NCBI GenBank assembly: GCA_900557355.1
Contig: USSR01000001.1
Coordinates: forward strand, 1 to 50,009
DNA: 50,009 bases
Direction of reading: 5' to 3'
Source of the DNA: an uncultured Bacteroides sp.
Lineage (GTDB): Bacteria; Bacteroidota; Bacteroidia; Bacteroidales; Bacteroidaceae
The translations under genes and the position numbers were made by a program. The notes beneath the pieces were generated by a model that was given only the letters and a program-made list of their open reading frames with translations, did no database searches and was not told where the DNA came from. Below are positions 17,617 through 26,222 of this stretch, piece after piece. The first letter of the stretch is position 1; each line of letters starts with the position of its first letter.

Positions 17617-19221
17617 TCAAAATGAAGTAGTTATAGTCAGGTTGGCACCTGTATATTTAGGAATCGTCCGGCAAACTCCACCAGAGCAGACGTACCCTTC
17701 CTTGTTACGACCATAACTCAAGGCTATACGCGTACGTGACTTGGCATAACTGGCTCCCACATTGTAATAATGGATTTTATCCTTGCCGTGATTATACATA
17801 TCACTTCCATAAATGCTCCATGCCGGAGCAAAATTTATCTCCAACAAAGCTGCCATCCAGTCCTTCTGATCTTCTTTTGTAGTTAGATATTGCAACTCCA
17901 TGCGAGTTGAAAAAGAAGGCGTGAACTTATATTGCAAATCTGCTACAAAAATATTCGACAGATTAGTCGTTTTATTCGCTCCGTACGAAGGGCTATATTC
18001 TTGCATGGAATAAAGCAAGTTCATTTTGAATGACTTCGTCCATTGCTTTTCCACATCAATACTAAAATCACGGAATGACAAGTTGCCTATCTGGGCTGTA
18101 CCTTCTTTTTCTAAAGCATAATAGGTAGAAAAGTTAGCATGTAATTTCAAACCGCGTTTACCTCCAATGACCGTTCCTCTTTTGAAACGATAAAAGACAT
18201 CCAATTGTCCGCCCATCTCACCGCTAACTGCATTTGTCACATCTCCTATTTGTGGAGTATGAGGATGCAAGTTGGTCAACATATAGGTATATTGCGTACT
18301 CATAGCCGGGACATAATTCAACAGATTCGAAGTCGAACCATTACCGGCAATAATCTCACTGTTCATCCATTCCAATCGGCGCCCGGTCAGATTTATTCCC
18401 AACCCGTTACCGCTATATCCTAGTTCCAACAGTTGCGCATTGGCACGTTTCCTCGCATAAAGTTTGTCATCATGAATGAAATTATAATATTTATTGCCAC
18501 CATCCACATATTCACCTTTCGCTGTAAATCCGGAGCGTTCAAAATTTACCCGTCCCGAGAAGCCATTCGAATAAGGTTTTCCCCCTTCTTCTTCGAGGTC
18601 GATATTGATTTTCTCATACCGGTTCAATGCCCCTCCTTCGATACTCAAGGACGTGTTTTGCCAACTAAGCATTTCAGACAAGGAGAAACTTACATCTATG
18701 CCACGTACTTGTGTATCGGAAAAGTCCATACCAAAACGTGGAGTACCCCAAATGGCTTTTAACCCTACAATATTTTTGTAATTGTAGGTAAATCGTGCTC
18801 CCATCACTGCATTATTTAGTCCCAGCATACGGTCCTCCCAGCTACGGAATAGTAGTCCACTCCCGAACTGCTCATAAAACGTACCCGCTGTTACGGAAAA
18901 ATCCTTATCAGCCCAGGATACATAATAATTGGTCAGCTTTGCTTTCTCCAATTCTGCCGGGTATCCCACCAGTACCGGTTCATAGGCTTCCAACTGTACA
19001 CCTACGGCAAACTTACCCTGATAGTAATCCAGTTTCAGATAATTGTTCGAGCCGAAATGATCTTCCGGAGATTCTGCTTTTGTTTTACTGTCATCCTTGT
19101 AGTAAATCGTATTCGTTTCAAAGCTCCCTGTCAGATAACCTTTCTTGTTATCTTCCTGCGCATAGGTCAATGTTGATGTTAACGCTAACAAAGCCAACAC
19201 CTGAACTCTTATTCTAGTCAT
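17617..19221 (-). CDS. DUF6029-like outer-membrane beta-barrel protein
   Basis: A 534-residue protein with a cleavable signal peptide (MTRIRVQVLALLALTSTLTYAQ) and a pattern of alternating amphipathic strands through its whole length, ending in the aromatic-terminated strand GANLTITTSF typical of outer-membrane barrels. The phrase TAGTFYEQFGSGLLFRSWEDR and the overall composition match the Bacteroidetes DUF6029 family. Function is unknown; members are often encoded near TlpA and Omp28-like proteins. It sits between the TlpA-like gene and the Omp28-like trio with gaps of about 35 bp, consistent with co-transcription. Confidence 0.75.
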   Translation of the reverse strand: MTRIRVQVLALLALTSTLTYAQEDNKKGYLTGSFETNTIYYKDDSKTKAESPEDHFGSNNYLKLDYYQGKFAVGVQLEAYEPVLVGYPAELEKAKLTNYYVSWADKDFSVTAGTFYEQFGSGLLFRSWEDRMLGLNNAVMGARFTYNYKNIVGLKAIWGTPRFGMDFSDTQVRGIDVSFSLSEMLSWQNTSLSIEGGALNRYEKINIDLEEEGGKPYSNGFSGRVNFERSGFTAKGEYVDGGNKYYNFIHDDKLYARKRANAQLLELGYSGNGLGINLTGRRLEWMNSEIIAGNGSTSNLLNYVPAMSTQYTYMLTNLHPHTPQIGDVTNAVSGEMGGQLDVFYRFKRGTVIGGKRGLKLHANFSTYYALEKEGTAQIGNLSFRDFSIDVEKQWTKSFKMNLLYSMQEYSPSYGANKTTNLSNIFVADLQYKFTPSFSTRMELQYLTTKEDQKDWMAALLEINFAPAWSIYGSDMYNHGKDKIHYYNVGASYAKSRTRIALSYGRNKEGYVCSGGVCRTIPKYTGANLTITTSF

Positions 19222-19254
19222 GTCATTGCGTTTATCTATGAATAATAACAGTTT

Positions 19255-19743
19255 CTATTTCTGTAGTTTTTTTATTGCTTTCAGTAGTTCCAGCTCACTT
19301 CCCGGCGCATATCCGGTATGTGAATAGACAATTTTCCCGTCAGCATCCACCACATATACCTGTGGAGTCAGGCTTACATTCATAGCTCGCATAAATTCCT
19401 GATTTTTATCATACAGCATGATAAAATCATCCCATCCATGTCCCTCTGCCAATGCACGCGCTTTAGCTGTAGAACGGCTGTCATCTGTTGAAACAGCTAC
19501 TACACGGAATTTGGCTTCTTCCAACCAATCGGGCAATTGTTCATTTATGGCGTCCAATTCACGAATACAAGGTTTACAGGTTGTTGCCCAAAAAGAAATA
19601 ATCATAGGTGTTTTGTGATTAACCAGGGAAGCTGTGTTGACCTGTGCTCCCTTAGTATCTTCCACCTTAACTGATGGTATTTGTGCCATAGTGCAGGTTA
19701 ACAAAGCAAACAACAGCGTAATGCAGACAATTAGTGCTCTCAT
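19255..19743 (-). CDS. TlpA-family thioredoxin-like protein
   Basis: A 162-residue exported thioredoxin-fold protein. The signal peptide covers residues 1-20 (ends TMA-QIPS). The active site is FWATTCKPC (C56-K-P-C59), with the TlpA-type context PMIISFWATTCKPCIREL, and the cis-Pro loop is SLTPQVYVVDADGKIV. Such proteins reduce disulfides or cytochrome cysteines in the periplasm and are recharged by DsbD/CcdA-type transporters. It lies inside the SusC-headed operon, between the Calx-beta-like lipoprotein and the barrel protein. C17 in the hydrophobic segment (LLTCTMAQ) is a possible but poor lipobox. Confidence 0.87.
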   Translation of the reverse strand: MRALIVCITLLFALLTCTMAQIPSVKVEDTKGAQVNTASLVNHKTPMIISFWATTCKPCIRELDAINEQLPDWLEEAKFRVVAVSTDDSRSTAKARALAEGHGWDDFIMLYDKNQEFMRAMNVSLTPQVYVVDADGKIVYSHTGYAPGSELELLKAIKKLQK

Positions 19744-19779
19744 AAGTTCTTTTTATTTGTTATGTTAATAATCTTGTTT

Positions 19780-20682
19780 TTATCTGATGTGTTCCATTTT
19801 ACAGCCAAATAGCCTGAATTTCTGTATTTGTATCAGTCCGTCCTTATACATATCACCAATTAGATTGGCATTCTCGAAAGTGACAGTTTTAGTTTCAACA
19901 TCATATTCTCCACGATATACGTCAGAAGTACTTCCGTCTAATGCCAGTCTCCTGAAACGAATGGTATACGGACCATAAGAAGCGACATCTTCACCCGGTA
20001 CAATAGATAAATAGGTTTTCTGCGCCACCGAATCATATTCATAATGCAAACGCCAGCTAAATTCCCACTCAATGTCATTATCCGGATCAAATCCATTCTT
20101 ATTCGAGCAAACCAGATAATGCTCGTATGCCTCCGTACCTTCTTCCGCGGTATTCACTTTTACGGAGAATCCCACTTGTACATTAGAAGCATTGGTAGCA
20201 GAAGCTGTTCCGGTAAATATCCAGGTTCCCGAAAGTGTTTCATAAAAACTGGAATCATTATCTTTGATAATCACCGTCAGACGATTGTTTGTACCAATGG
20301 ATGCCCCTTTCACATCGGCAATTTCAATATCAAAAGAGCGGTCGTCATTGACAACCTTGTCGTCAACAGTTTTAAACTCAAAGTTTATAGCTTCCTGACC
20401 GGCAGGAATAAGCAGCGTCTTTGTGGTGACGATATAGTTTTCATCCTCTTTGGCGGTATGATCTTTTAATTCGAACGTCACGCGGATAGTTCCGGTATGT
20501 TCTCCTGTCACTACGACAGGCACAGTGCATAAACCGGCAGACTCTTTCACTGTCATTACTGTTTCCTGCAAACTTACCGTAGCCGCTCCGGAATTGAACT
20601 GTTCCTCATCGTCCGAACAGGCGGTGATCAGAACGGCACATAGAAGAAGGGTGTATATTTTCAGATAGTTCATTTTACTCAA
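19780..20682 (-). CDS. Calx-beta-like surface lipoprotein
   Basis: A 300-residue lipoprotein: lipid cysteine 22 (LITAC), followed by SDDEEQ. Residues about 30-142 look like a Calx-beta domain (VSLQETVMTVKESAGLCTVPVVV ... FELKDHTAKEDENYIV ... VVNDDRSFDIEI ... RLTVIIKDND), a fold that commonly binds calcium. The C-terminal part (SFYETLSGTWIFTGT...) resembles lipocalin-like beta-barrel domains of Bacteroides surface proteins. It follows SusD by 28 bp, the position of the surface-binding lipoprotein in Sus-like operons. Confidence 0.72.
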   Translation of the reverse strand: MSKMNYLKIYTLLLCAVLITACSDDEEQFNSGAATVSLQETVMTVKESAGLCTVPVVVTGEHTGTIRVTFELKDHTAKEDENYIVTTKTLLIPAGQEAINFEFKTVDDKVVNDDRSFDIEIADVKGASIGTNNRLTVIIKDNDSSFYETLSGTWIFTGTASATNASNVQVGFSVKVNTAEEGTEAYEHYLVCSNKNGFDPDNDIEWEFSWRLHYEYDSVAQKTYLSIVPGEDVASYGPYTIRFRRLALDGSTSDVYRGEYDVETKTVTFENANLIGDMYKDGLIQIQKFRLFGCKMEHIR

Positions 20683-20710
20683 GTATTTGATAATTTACGT
20701 TATTCATTGA

Positions 20711-22303
20711 TTAATATCCCGGATTTTGCTGACCTGCCAGTTGAGGGTTGGCATCCATTTCTGTTTTAGGAATCGGCCAGAGCATCCGCTGGTCATCCAC
20801 AGGTTTATCCAGTCCGTCAGTACTTGCCTGTCCCGGAAAAAGCACCAGTCCTTTGCTTTGCGGTTTTCCACGTTTTACACCTTTTCCCCAACGTTTCAGG
20901 TCCATCAGCCGGTAACCTTCACCCACAAGCTCACGTGCCCGTTCGTTCATGATTTCATTTAATAAAGCTTCCTGATCGTAGGTTGCATCAGTCCATCCCT
21001 CAATTCGCGCTTCTTTTAATGCATTCAAAGCGTCATTACCCTTTTTCACAGCGGCTGCGGTTCCAATCTTTGCATTAGCTTCCGTGGCAATCAAATACAT
21101 TTCAGCAATACGGAATGGTTTAGGCTGATTCAAATAGCGTGTTTCGCTTCCTAATGCATTGTAATATTCATTACCCGGATATTTATTAAAGAAATAGATA
21201 TCTGCCGCATTACCTGACGATACGGTTAAGTGGTATTTCCCGAAATAAGTCTTTAGCCGGATATCTTTTTCATTGTATAGGTCAATCAGTGTTTGTGTAG
21301 GAATATAATCCTTTTTTGTAGTCGGATAACCGATAAAAATAGTCCCCAGAGGTACACCGGCATCATCAGCGCTAGTCATGGCAACCTGCCAGATGGTTTC
21401 CGTTCCCTTGTCATTCTTCCATACGCTCTCAAAGTCTGTTGCTGTGTTCGATAATGGATATCTGTTCGAATTAACCAGATCACCTGCATATTTGGCTGCA
21501 TTTTCATAGTCATCCATTTGCAGGGCAACACGCGCTTTCAAGGCAGTCACTACATCTACTGTAATATAATTTCCACAGTTTTTGGGAGCCGTGTTGACCG
21601 TCACGTATGCACCATTGATATATCTGTCATAGTCAGCAATGCCATTCTTGGCTGTCTCTATACGCGTTTCAGCCTCTTCGAGGTCTTCCAATATCTGTTT
21701 GTAAGTATCTTCCAGCGAAGATCGTCCCGGATATTGGATAGCAGGAAGTTTAGGTTCATATTTCACCTGAAGCGGCAATCCTGGAGTACTTGCTGCGGTA
21801 GCCACATCATAATCGCGGCAAAATAAGGTAGCCAGATAAAAGTAACAGTATGCTCTCGTAAAATACGCTTCCCCCTCATATACATTAATCTGTTGCCTCT
21901 GGGTTTCAGTCAATTCGATTCCCGGGTTCTCATCAATCTTACCTACCCCGTCAATAAAGAAATTGACACGTCCGATAGCAGCATAGTAGTTCGACCAGAT
22001 TGTTTCTACGGTAGAGTTTGTACTCTCGAAAGTCCAACGGTGCAACTCACCATATTTATTAGAGAAATCCGCCACTGCATTAAAGGCATCTGCCTGAACT
22101 TCCGGAGCTAATACATAACTTCCTCCTGTCAGTCCTAAATATACAGAATAGATACCGGTACGCGCTTCTTCAAAACCGACTATAGTTGTTAACGCTTCCT
22201 CTGTAGGAACAGCATCGTACGGCATTTTATCCATATCACAGGAAGTCATTCCTAGTGTCAGTATAGTCAATGCTATTATAGATATTTTCTTCATATTCAC
22301 CAT
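20711..22303 (-). CDS. SusD/RagB family outer-membrane lipoprotein
   Basis: A 530-residue lipoprotein (lipid cysteine 22 in GMTSC, then DMDKMPYDAVPTEEAL). The N-terminal SusD-like domain (YYAAIGRVNFFIDGV, GEAYFTRAYCYFYLATLFCRDYDV) and the C-terminal SusD/RagB domain (RIAEMYLIATEANAKIG, ERARELVGEGYRLMDLKRWGKG) are complete. SusD forms the lid on its SusC partner and captures substrate at the cell surface. It starts 11 bp after SusC ends. The start is M1 or M4 (MKKISIIAL). The substrate cannot be read from the sequence. Confidence 0.93.
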   Translation of the reverse strand: MVNMKKISIIALTILTLGMTSCDMDKMPYDAVPTEEALTTIVGFEEARTGIYSVYLGLTGGSYVLAPEVQADAFNAVADFSNKYGELHRWTFESTNSTVETIWSNYYAAIGRVNFFIDGVGKIDENPGIELTETQRQQINVYEGEAYFTRAYCYFYLATLFCRDYDVATAASTPGLPLQVKYEPKLPAIQYPGRSSLEDTYKQILEDLEEAETRIETAKNGIADYDRYINGAYVTVNTAPKNCGNYITVDVVTALKARVALQMDDYENAAKYAGDLVNSNRYPLSNTATDFESVWKNDKGTETIWQVAMTSADDAGVPLGTIFIGYPTTKKDYIPTQTLIDLYNEKDIRLKTYFGKYHLTVSSGNAADIYFFNKYPGNEYYNALGSETRYLNQPKPFRIAEMYLIATEANAKIGTAAAVKKGNDALNALKEARIEGWTDATYDQEALLNEIMNERARELVGEGYRLMDLKRWGKGVKRGKPQSKGLVLFPGQASTDGLDKPVDDQRMLWPIPKTEMDANPQLAGQQNPGY

Positions 22304-22314
22304 TCTTTATGTTT

Positions 22315-25284
22315 TTAGAAAGTTAGTTCGACTCCGAAAGAATATTGCTTGGTATTGGGATAGTTCCCCAACTGGATATTACTGTCTACTTCCGGATCAT
22401 ATCCTTTATATTTAGTCACTGTGAGTAAGTTACGTCCTACAAAGTAGATTCTGGCGTTACTGATTACTCCTGTTTTCTGAATCACTTTGGCCGGAAGGGT
22501 GTACCCGACAGTCAGGTTTTTCATGCGCATAAATGAAGCGTTTTCCAGCAAATGCGTATCAAACTGCATCGGGGAGTCGGGAGTAGCAATTCTAGTTATA
22601 TCTCCCGGTTTCTGCCACATGGTAAGCATTTCTACAGTTTGATTGTCCGAGCCTGCAAAAGTGGGGTTCTCTGTAAAAAAGCGTTCATTATTCAACATAT
22701 ACTGGCCGAGCATAAAAGAGAAGTCGGCACTGACGGAAATTCCTTTCCATCCGAACTGGGTACCAAAACCTCCGGACCATGGAGCATAACGTTGCTTGCC
22801 GACAAAAACGGCATCTTCTTCCGAATAGCTTTTTGTCAGATTTCCATTTTTATCATACCATGTATTATATCCGTCACGCGGATCGACCCCTGCCCATCTT
22901 ACATAGTAGTATTCTCCCCAAGGTTTACCGACTTTCATCTTCAAACCGGTATCAGGCAAAGTATATTCATCCAATCCGTTAAATAGTTTAGTTATCTCAT
23001 TCTTATTATAATTCAGGTTTCCTGAAACACTCCATGAAAAATCTCTCGTTTTCAGAATATCCACTCCCAGAGTAATATCGAAACCGCGATTGCGCATACT
23101 TGCCACATTTTCTACGCTACTGCCATGTCCGGTAGTGTATGACAATGGATACCCCATCAACATATCGTCCGTCTGGCGGTTATAAAATTCCAATTCTACA
23201 GAAAAGCGGTCAAACACTCTTGTACTGATGCCTACATTCAGTGTTTTCATGCTTTCCCATGTCAGGTTATCATTTCCGACGGTAGAAGGAGCAATACCCG
23301 GTTGTCCGTTATACAGCAAACCGGAACCGACCAATGCCAACGCATTATAGGCACTGATACCGGAATTACCTGTTGTTCCATAGCTCACCTTCAACTGCAA
23401 ACTGTTCAACCATGAAACGTTCTGCAGGAAATTCTCTTTTCTCATATCCCACATGGCTCCCAAAGAATAGAAGTTCGCCCACTGGTTATTTTTGGCAAAC
23501 AAGGAAGACCCGTCCCGTCGTGCTGCCAGATCGACATAGTAACGATCAGCAAAACTGTAGCTGATTGTGCCGAAATAAGAATTGAAAACCTTGTCATACA
23601 TCGAATGTATCGGCACTTCTGACTCTGCTCCAGCTGCCATCAGCATCATTCGTGAGTCTACCATCTTTTTAGAAGTTGCCGAGAAATTTTCATTCTTTGT
23701 GATAATGGACTCCTGTCCTGCCAACACGGTGAAAAGATGCTTGTCTGATAGACTGAATTTATATTCCGCCGTATTGGTGAAAGTAAATGAATAATAACGT
23801 TCAAAAGACTCGGACGCCACTCCTGCCCCTTCAAAGGGGCCTTCCGGATAGGCTTTATGGGAGTTACGATAATCAAAGGCATCTACCGCCTGTGAGGTAC
23901 GGATATTCAATCCTTTTATTGGGTTTATATTAAAGAAGGTATTGCCATTGATACGTACCGTACTCCGGTCATTGGGTTGAAGTTCTGCCAAGTAATACGG
24001 ATTATAATATCCCATATCGTCAAAATAGTCCAATCGTTTCCCATAACCTGTAAAGTTGCCTTCTTCGTCTGTCAATATCTCGTTTATTGTTTGGTCAGGA
24101 CGATAAATACGGGCAGCATACGCTTTATTATAAACGCTGTTAGCTTCCGTTCCGAAAGTTGTCGTGTTATATTTCTGATAGGAAAGGTTCACGTTAATCC
24201 CGGCTTTCAGCCAGTCGGTTACCTTTACTTCCACATTACTGCGCAAAGTCTCACGGCGCAATGAGGAATCGTCCATGATTCCCTCTGTATCATAATGTCC
24301 AAATGAAATGTAGTAGTTGATACCTTCGGAACCGCCAACCACATTTACATCGTATTGTTGGGTAGGAGCTGCATCTCCGAAGAAGACATCCGCCCAGTCT
24401 GTAGATATACCATTATCTATATAGAACTTCTTCCGTTTTTGAAATGTAGTGTCGTATGCTTTTCCCGGATCTAGCATTTCCTGCAGGTTAAGCCATTGTT
24501 CAGTGTTCATCATCTCTATATTATCTCCTGTCATTTTCGACCAGCCATATTGTGCATTGATACTAACACGGGCCTTCTGTCCCATTTTTCCTTTCTTGCT
24601 AGTCATTATCACGACTCCGTTAGCAGCACGGGAGCCATATATAGCTGTTGAAGAGGCATCTTTCAATACGGTCATGCTTTCGATGTCGTTCGGATTTAAT
24701 GCTGTAAATGCTCCGGATGATATAGGTGAACCGTCGAGAATAAAAAGAGGTTCTGTATTTGAATTGATCGAACTGACTCCACGCAATCGCATTACAACAC
24801 TCCCGCTCGGTTCTCCACTAGGGGTAAACACTTGTAAACCGGCAACTTGACCTTGTAATGCATCTCCGGCATTAGCCACCGGTCTGTTGGCTATCTTACT
24901 ATTATTTACCGTTGTTACCGAGCCGACTACTGACCCTAGTTTCTTTGCTGATCCATAGCCTACCACAACAACTTCATCCATCAGCTGTGTGTCAGACTTT
25001 AAGATAACTCTAACAGTCGGCTGAACAGGAACCGACTCCGTTTTCATACCTATATATGATATTTGCAATATTTTTGCTGAATTCGGCACATTCAATAATG
25101 TGAAATGCCCGTCTATGTCTGTTATTGTACCTAAGTTAGTGCCTTTTACGACAATTGAAGCCCCTACAACAGGTTGTTTGTCATCATCGAAAATCACTGT
25201 CCCCGTGACTTTCTGCGTTTGAGCTGTTATCAGCCCGATACCTATAAAAAGGTATCCAAATAGCAGCGCTAATTTCTTCTTCAT
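22315..25284 (-). CDS. SusC/RagA family TonB-dependent outer-membrane transporter
   Basis: A 989-residue protein: signal peptide (1-21), carboxypeptidase-regulatory-like domain (about 24-105, VTGTVIFDDDKQPVVGASIVVKG...), the SusC marker LMDEVVVVGYG, the plug domain (AGDALQGQVAGLQV, LRGVSSINSNTEPLFILDG, AAIYGSRAANGVVIMTSKKG-type phrase) and the 22-strand barrel ending YSFGVELTF. It lacks the STN signalling domain, so it should not signal to an anti-sigma factor; no regulator gene is adjacent. SusC imports ligands captured by SusD using TonB energy. First gene of the minus-strand operon; a candidate invertible promoter lies 62-369 bases upstream of its start. Confidence 0.94.
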   Translation of the reverse strand: MKKKLALLFGYLFIGIGLITAQTQKVTGTVIFDDDKQPVVGASIVVKGTNLGTITDIDGHFTLLNVPNSAKILQISYIGMKTESVPVQPTVRVILKSDTQLMDEVVVVGYGSAKKLGSVVGSVTTVNNSKIANRPVANAGDALQGQVAGLQVFTPSGEPSGSVVMRLRGVSSINSNTEPLFILDGSPISSGAFTALNPNDIESMTVLKDASSTAIYGSRAANGVVIMTSKKGKMGQKARVSINAQYGWSKMTGDNIEMMNTEQWLNLQEMLDPGKAYDTTFQKRKKFYIDNGISTDWADVFFGDAAPTQQYDVNVVGGSEGINYYISFGHYDTEGIMDDSSLRRETLRSNVEVKVTDWLKAGINVNLSYQKYNTTTFGTEANSVYNKAYAARIYRPDQTINEILTDEEGNFTGYGKRLDYFDDMGYYNPYYLAELQPNDRSTVRINGNTFFNINPIKGLNIRTSQAVDAFDYRNSHKAYPEGPFEGAGVASESFERYYSFTFTNTAEYKFSLSDKHLFTVLAGQESIITKNENFSATSKKMVDSRMMLMAAGAESEVPIHSMYDKVFNSYFGTISYSFADRYYVDLAARRDGSSLFAKNNQWANFYSLGAMWDMRKENFLQNVSWLNSLQLKVSYGTTGNSGISAYNALALVGSGLLYNGQPGIAPSTVGNDNLTWESMKTLNVGISTRVFDRFSVELEFYNRQTDDMLMGYPLSYTTGHGSSVENVASMRNRGFDITLGVDILKTRDFSWSVSGNLNYNKNEITKLFNGLDEYTLPDTGLKMKVGKPWGEYYYVRWAGVDPRDGYNTWYDKNGNLTKSYSEEDAVFVGKQRYAPWSGGFGTQFGWKGISVSADFSFMLGQYMLNNERFFTENPTFAGSDNQTVEMLTMWQKPGDITRIATPDSPMQFDTHLLENASFMRMKNLTVGYTLPAKVIQKTGVISNARIYFVGRNLLTVTKYKGYDPEVDSNIQLGNYPNTKQYSFGVELTF

Positions 25285-25345
25285 AAATCTCTTTTTAAGT
25301 TATTAAATAGCCCTAAAACAATTAAACTCACTTTTCACACTTCGA

Positions 25346-25364
25346 TAAGTTCTATCAGAACTTA
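25346..25364. repeat. Left inverted repeat of candidate invertible segment
   Basis: The core AAGTTCTATCAGAACTT (25347-25363) consists of 7-bp dyad arms around ATC. Its exact reverse complement occurs at 25637-25653. It lies 62 bases upstream of the SusC start. Confidence 0.75.
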
Positions 25365-25484
25365 ATAACGATTCATTGCTTTTGTTGTGTTTTTGCATCA
25401 AATATGCTATTTATAAAAGAAATGTCGCTTGATTTTACTTTTTCAATCAGACTAGATGACGATTCCATAAAAAAAACATGTCTT

Positions 25485-25520
25485 TTTGTTGTTTTTTGCA
25501 AAAAGAATATATACTTTTGT
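25485..25520 (+). promoter_or_regulatory. Bacteroides-type promoter inside the candidate invertible segment, facing away from SusC
   Basis: TACTTTTG (25513-25520) is a full match to the -7 box TAnnTTTG. GTTG at 25488-25491 (spacer 21) or TTTG at 25485-25488 (spacer 24) can act as the -33 element. It points right, away from SusC and into the 25627-25668 terminator. I found no TAnnTTTG box on the minus strand anywhere between 25285 and 25640. Confidence 0.6.
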
Positions 25521-25626
25521 TCCATTATATGATACCAAAAAGGAATTGTTAATAAATGAAATTAAAAAAAGATAGATAACTCATATTTTAATAACTATAT
25601 ATTTATTTTATTATAAATGGAGTATA

Positions 25627-25668
25627 AAAAATCACCAAGTTCTGATAGAACTTGGTGATTTTTCTTTT
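25627..25668 (+). terminator. Strong terminator hairpin containing the right inverted repeat
   Basis: Arms 25627-25643 and 25647-25663 give a perfect 17-bp stem with a 3-nt loop (GAT); TTTTTCTTTT covers the end on the plus strand. The inner 17 bases (25637-25653) are the inverted copy of the repeat near SusC. The hairpin would stop transcripts from the promoter at 25513-25520. In reverse orientation there is an A/T-run as well, so it may be bidirectional. Confidence 0.8.
25637..25653. repeat. Right inverted repeat of candidate invertible segment
   Basis: AAGTTCTGATAGAACTT is the exact reverse complement of 25347-25363. Flanking bases outside the 17-bp core do not match, as expected of a site-specific recombination site rather than a longer duplication. 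Confidence 0.75.
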
Positions 25669-25975
25669 AATGAAGTAATCTATAGCAATTTTTCCTCAAT
25701 TAACCTCCTATCAAACCTTTCATCAATATTATAATTAAATTTCAAATTGACATTAAACATAAAATAAAATCAGAATTATAAAAGAGTCTCGTTTAAACTA
25801 TGTTAAATAGCTACTATCTGAAAATTCTTCATATATGACACTCGGTATATTTCTTTATACAGATAAAAACACTCAAACACATAGCGATACAATTTCTTTA
25901 CATTGAAAATGATTAGATTATTACTCTATTTTAATTTTTTGAGAGATTTACTATAGTTTTATCTCTTGATTTTAA
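25669..25975. other. AT-rich spacer with no recognised feature
   Basis: Very AT-rich DNA without an ORF, convincing promoter box or hairpin on either strand. Confidence 0.6.
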
Positions 25976-26063
25976 GGAGCTCCTCGTTGCTTTAAAACCA
26001 ACGAGGTGTTCCTCGGTGTGCAACGGGTCGTTCCTTTAAAAGGAACGACCCGTTGGTTTTAAA
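25976..26063. repeat. Compact composite of nested palindromes
   Basis: GGAGCTCC (25976-25983) is followed by CCTCGTTG/CAACGAGG (25982-25989 with 25999-26006) and then a near-perfect palindrome of 17-bp arms around one base (26021-26037 with 26039-26055; core CGGGTCGTTCC). An outer pair, TTTAAAACCAACG (25991-26003) with CGTTGGTTTTAAA (26051-26063), competes with the others, so two alternative cruciforms or RNA folds are possible. No T-run follows, which argues against a simple terminator. Confidence 0.65.
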
Positions 26064-26222
26064 CCAAAAACCACTTATGTAACCATCTGAAAACCAAATT
26101 ATTACACAAGAATCCTCTCGTACCTTCCTTTTATAAGAAATTTCTCAACACATGAATGCAAATGCTAATATTAAAAACGGCACTACTCTGATAAATATTT
26201 TACAAATAAAATCTAAAAAATA

